From Gemmatimonadaceae bacterium (GTDB lineage Bacteria; Gemmatimonadota; Gemmatimonadetes; Gemmatimonadales; Gemmatimonadaceae), in assembly GCA_017881545.1 (NCBI GenBank), contig JADGQU010000108.1, forward strand, positions 1 to 7,391: a stretch of DNA of 7,391 bases, given 5' to 3'. Below the pieces are notes generated by a model. That model did no database searches, was not told the origin of the DNA, and saw only the letters and a program-made list of their open reading frames with translations. Each line of letters starts with the position of its first letter. Within the stretch, counting starts at the first letter, position 1. Both the position numbers and the translations under genes were made by a program. This document shows positions 4,993 through 7,391 of the stretch, piece after piece.

Positions 4993-5973
4993 ATGGCGGT
5001 AGTCACTTACAGAGACGCATTGACCCAGGCGCTCCGCGAGGAGCTTCAGCGCGACGACCGCGTCTTCCTGATAGGAGAGGAAGTCGCGCAGTACAACGGC
5101 GCTTATAAAGTCTCGAAGGGACTGCTCGACGAGTTCGGCCCCATGCGAATCGTCGATACTCCGATCACCGAGCTCGGGTTCGCCGGGGTGGGAGTCGGCG
5201 CGGCGATGGTCGGTCTCCGCCCGATCGTCGAATTCATGACCTGGAACTTCGCGCTCCTCGCTATCGACGAAGTGGTGAACGCCGCCGCCAAAATGCGCTA
5301 CATGTCGGGCGGTCAGTTCACGATGCCGATGGTTTTCCGAGGGCCGAACGGCGCGGCACTACAGCTGGGCGCCCAGCACTCGCAGGCGTGGGAAAGCTGG
5401 TTCGCCCACATTCCGGGACTCAAGGTCTGTACGCCCGCAACTCCTGCCGATGCGAAAGGACTCCTCAAATCCGCCATTCGCGACGACAACCCCGTCGTTT
5501 TCCTCGAGGGCGAGATGCTGTACAACACCAAGGGCGAGGTCCCCGACGGTGAGCACCTCGTTCCATTCGGTGTGGCGGATCTGAAGCGCGAGGGCGATCA
5601 CTGCTCGGTGATCACACACGGAAAAATGGCTCTCGTCGCGATGAAGGTCGCCGACGACCTCGCCAAGGAAGGAATCAACATCGACGTCGTCGATCTCCGG
5701 ACGGTTCGGCCCATAGACGTCGAGGCGATCTCGCGCTCGGTTCAGAAGACGAACCGCGCGGTGGTCCTGGAGGAAGGCTGGGAGATCTGCGGCATGGGTT
5801 CACAGGTCGTCGACTTCATCCAGCGCGAATGCTTCGACGATCTCGATGCGCCCGTGCTGCGCGTGCACCAGGAAGACGTGCCGATGCCCTACGCCAAGAA
5901 TTTGGAGAGAGCGGCAAAGCCCGACGCCGGCAAGGCGATCGCGGCGATCAAGAAAGTCATGTACCTCGACTGA
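4993..5973 (+). CDS. pdhB: Pyruvate dehydrogenase E1 component, beta subunit
   Basis: This is the partner chain of the E1 heterotetramer; it completes the thiamine-diphosphate site and contacts E2. ATG 4993 comes 1 nt after the pdhA stop and gives 326 residues, typical for the family, with MAVVTYRDALTQALREEL at the front. The Pyr domain carries GEEVAQYNGAYKVSKGL (28-44) and DTPITELGFAGVGVGAA (55-71), where Glu60 is the residue that activates the thiamine aminopyrimidine. MSGGQF (104-109) and FRGPNGAALQLGAQHSQ (115-131) follow, with His129 matching the conserved active-site histidine. The C-terminal transketolase-like domain contains VVDLRTVRPID (232-242) and ends with QEDVPMPYAKNLE (293-305). 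An upstream in-frame ATG at 4909 would add a 28-residue out-of-frame reading of pdhA and is rejected. All landmark residues are intact, in contrast to the altered GDG of the alpha chain. Confidence 0.96.
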   Translation: MAVVTYRDALTQALREELQRDDRVFLIGEEVAQYNGAYKVSKGLLDEFGPMRIVDTPITELGFAGVGVGAAMVGLRPIVEFMTWNFALLAIDEVVNAAAKMRYMSGGQFTMPMVFRGPNGAALQLGAQHSQAWESWFAHIPGLKVCTPATPADAKGLLKSAIRDDNPVVFLEGEMLYNTKGEVPDGEHLVPFGVADLKREGDHCSVITHGKMALVAMKVADDLAKEGINIDVVDLRTVRPIDVEAISRSVQKTNRAVVLEEGWEICGMGSQVVDFIQRECFDDLDAPVLRVHQEDVPMPYAKNLERAAKPDAGKAIAAIKKVMYLD

Positions 5974-5979
5974 GCGACT

Positions 5980-7389
5980 ATGGCAACGAAAGTCACGATG
6001 GAGGCGCTCTCGCCGACGATGGAGGAAGGCCGCCTCGTCAAATGGAACAAGAACGAGGGCGATGAGGTCAAATCCGGAGACGTGCTGGCCGAGGTCGAGA
6101 CCGATAAGGCAGTGATGGAGCTGGTCGCGCGCGGCGATGGCGTCCTGCGGAAGCGCCTCGCGAACGAAGGTGATGCGTCCCCGGTCGGAACTCTGCTCGC
6201 GGTAATCGGAACCAAGGACGAGAACATCGACGCAATCATTGCCGGTGCAGCACCAGCAGCTGCCTCAGCGCCGGCCGCTGCCTCGGCGCCCGCAGCAGCA
6301 TCCGCCAAGCCTGGGCAAGGAAACGCCGTTCCGGAGTCGTCCGACCAGTCGCAAACCGAAGCGCCGGCTGCGCCCGCGCAGAAAGTTGCCGCCCCCGCCG
6401 GCGCCCCTGCGGCAAGCGCTCCTCCGGCACCTCGTCCGGCGCCGCCTCGACCGGCCGCCCCGCCGCCGCCGCCGCCCAAGGGCAATGGCGCGCGACCGGG
6501 CGCCGCTGCGCCTCCAGGCGGACGCCAGCGTTCCTCACCTCTCGCGCGCAGGCTAGCCAACGACAAGGGAATCCAGCTCGGCTCAATCCAGGGCTCGGGT
6601 CCCGGAGGCCGCATTGTCAAACGCGATATCGAGAATGCGAAGGCAACTGCAGCAACTGCAGGAGCCGCCGCACGCTCGGCGGCCGCCGACAGACTGGCGA
6701 CCGAGGGCGACTTCAAGGACGTCCCGCTCACGCTGATCAGGAAGACGATCGCGCGTCGTCTCGCCGAGTCGAACGGCCCGGTTCCGACTTTCTTCCTCAC
6801 CGCGGAGTTCGATGCCACGCGCGCCGCGGAGCTGCGCACGCAGCTGCTGGAAATGGGCGAGCAGTACAAGGTCTCCTTCAACGACATCGTCATCAAGGCA
6901 GTCGCGCTCGCGCTCGGAGAACATCCTGAAGTCAACGCGCACTGGCTCAACGACAAGATTCGCCAGTTCAACCGCATTCACGTCGCGATGGCGGTCGCGG
7001 TCGAGGATGGCCTCATCACTCCAGTCCTGTTCGACGCCGATCGCCTGTCGCTCTGGGAAATCTCCGAGAAGGCGCGCGAGCTGGCCAAGAAAGCGCGTGA
7101 GCGCAAACTCCTGCCCGAGGAGTACACCGGAGCCACCTTCACCGTCTCCAACCTCGGCATGTTCGGCATCGACCAGTTCACGGCGATCATCAACCCGCCA
7201 GAGGCGGGGATTCTCGCCATCGGAGGCGTCGAGGAGAAGCCGGTGGTGATCGATGGTCAGCTCGAAGTTCGCCAGAGAATGCGCGTCACGATGAGCTGCG
7301 ATCACCGCGCGGTCGACGGCGCCACTGGGGCGAAATTCCTTCAGACGGTCCGACGGTACATCGAGAATCCGCTCAGTTTGATAATCTGA
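5980..7389 (+). CDS. pdhC: Dihydrolipoamide acetyltransferase (PDH E2)
   Basis: E2 is the core of the pyruvate dehydrogenase complex; it moves the acetyl group from its swinging lipoyl arm to CoA. The 469 residues show one lipoyl domain (about 1-80) with the modification site Lys43 in VETDKAVME. A flexible Ala/Pro-rich linker follows (about 88-183), with three AAASAP-type repeats and a PPPPPP run. Next is a peripheral-subunit-binding domain (about 185-220: SPLARRLANDKGIQL, then GSGPGGRIVKRDIE), a second short Ala-rich linker (220-240), and the catalytic domain (about 245-469). The catalytic motif CDHRAVDGATGAKFL (440-454) places His442 and Asp446 where the acyltransferase needs them; TFTVSNLGMFGIDQF (386-400) and NPPEAGILAIGG (405-416) are also standard. 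The start lies 6 nt after pdhB. The gene ends 2 nt before the window edge; an E3 (lpd) gene may follow outside. Confidence 0.95.
   Translation: MATKVTMEALSPTMEEGRLVKWNKNEGDEVKSGDVLAEVETDKAVMELVARGDGVLRKRLANEGDASPVGTLLAVIGTKDENIDAIIAGAAPAAASAPAAASAPAAASAKPGQGNAVPESSDQSQTEAPAAPAQKVAAPAGAPAASAPPAPRPAPPRPAAPPPPPPKGNGARPGAAAPPGGRQRSSPLARRLANDKGIQLGSIQGSGPGGRIVKRDIENAKATAATAGAAARSAAADRLATEGDFKDVPLTLIRKTIARRLAESNGPVPTFFLTAEFDATRAAELRTQLLEMGEQYKVSFNDIVIKAVALALGEHPEVNAHWLNDKIRQFNRIHVAMAVAVEDGLITPVLFDADRLSLWEISEKARELAKKARERKLLPEEYTGATFTVSNLGMFGIDQFTAIINPPEAGILAIGGVEEKPVVIDGQLEVRQRMRVTMSCDHRAVDGATGAKFLQTVRRYIENPLSLII
6250..6303 (+). repeat. Three 18-bp degenerate repeats in the E2 linker
   Basis: Three successive 18-bp units (6250-6267, 6268-6285, 6286-6303) each encode Ala-Pro-Ala-Ala-Ala-Ser. 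Synonymous third positions differ between units, so the peptide is conserved while the DNA has drifted. This suggests an old duplication kept for its protein property, a mobile Ala/Pro arm for the lipoyl domain, and not a recent slippage product. Confidence 0.75.
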
Positions 7390-7391
7390 AC

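Noticed and set aside
5889..6977. 362-codon open frame on the minus strand opposite pdhC
   Set aside because: It lies opposite the E2 gene, whose domains are unmistakable; its sequence is low-complexity Ala/Gly/Ser mirroring the linker codons, as expected from G/C-rich third positions.

Overview
This is a GC-rich bacterial chromosomal window with tightly packed genes and a strong G/C bias at third codon positions. Taxonomy cannot be fixed from the sequence alone. The combination of a DUF3108 protein, a deoxyhypusine-synthase-like hypothetical protein and a lipA-pdhABC cluster with these protein variants resembles Gemmatimonadota, but that is a recollection-based guess and not a demonstrated assignment.

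Layout. Positions 1-236 hold the 3' end of a DUF3108-family gene (+). A well-conserved but functionally uncharacterised enzyme-like gene follows (+, to 1264); its only normal start codon lies inside the upstream gene. A small two-helix membrane protein is encoded on the minus strand (1561-1328). Next comes thiO, an FAD-dependent glycine oxidase (1693-2775, +), whose initiation region appears to be duplicated. Positions 2776-2982 are non-coding and contain a 131-bp imperfect inverted repeat built from AGT/ACT words on a 7-8 nt period. The rest of the window is a compact operon: lipA (lipoyl synthase), pdhA (E1 alpha), pdhB (E1 beta) and pdhC (E2 acyltransferase with one lipoyl domain), ending two bases before the window edge.

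How the genes fit together. E1 alpha/beta uses thiamine diphosphate to decarboxylate a 2-oxoacid (pyruvate is most likely) and transfers the acyl group to the lipoyl-lysine of E2, which passes it to CoA. LipA makes that lipoyl group by inserting sulfur into protein-bound octanoyl chains, so cofactor maker and client are coupled in one operon (ATGA overlap between lipA and pdhA, 1-nt gap between pdhA and pdhB, 6-nt gap between pdhB and pdhC). ThiO supplies dehydroglycine for the thiazole of thiamine, the other E1 cofactor, although it sits behind a separate intergenic region. E3 (lpd) and lipB are not in the window.

Most of the window is conventional central metabolism. The items most worth a second look are the periodic hairpin element at 2825-2955, the long stretch without start codons at the front of the deoxyhypusine-synthase-like gene, the GDG-to-GEA change in the thiamine diphosphate motif of E1 alpha, and the duplicated start region of thiO. 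I did not find a clearly new multi-gene system.
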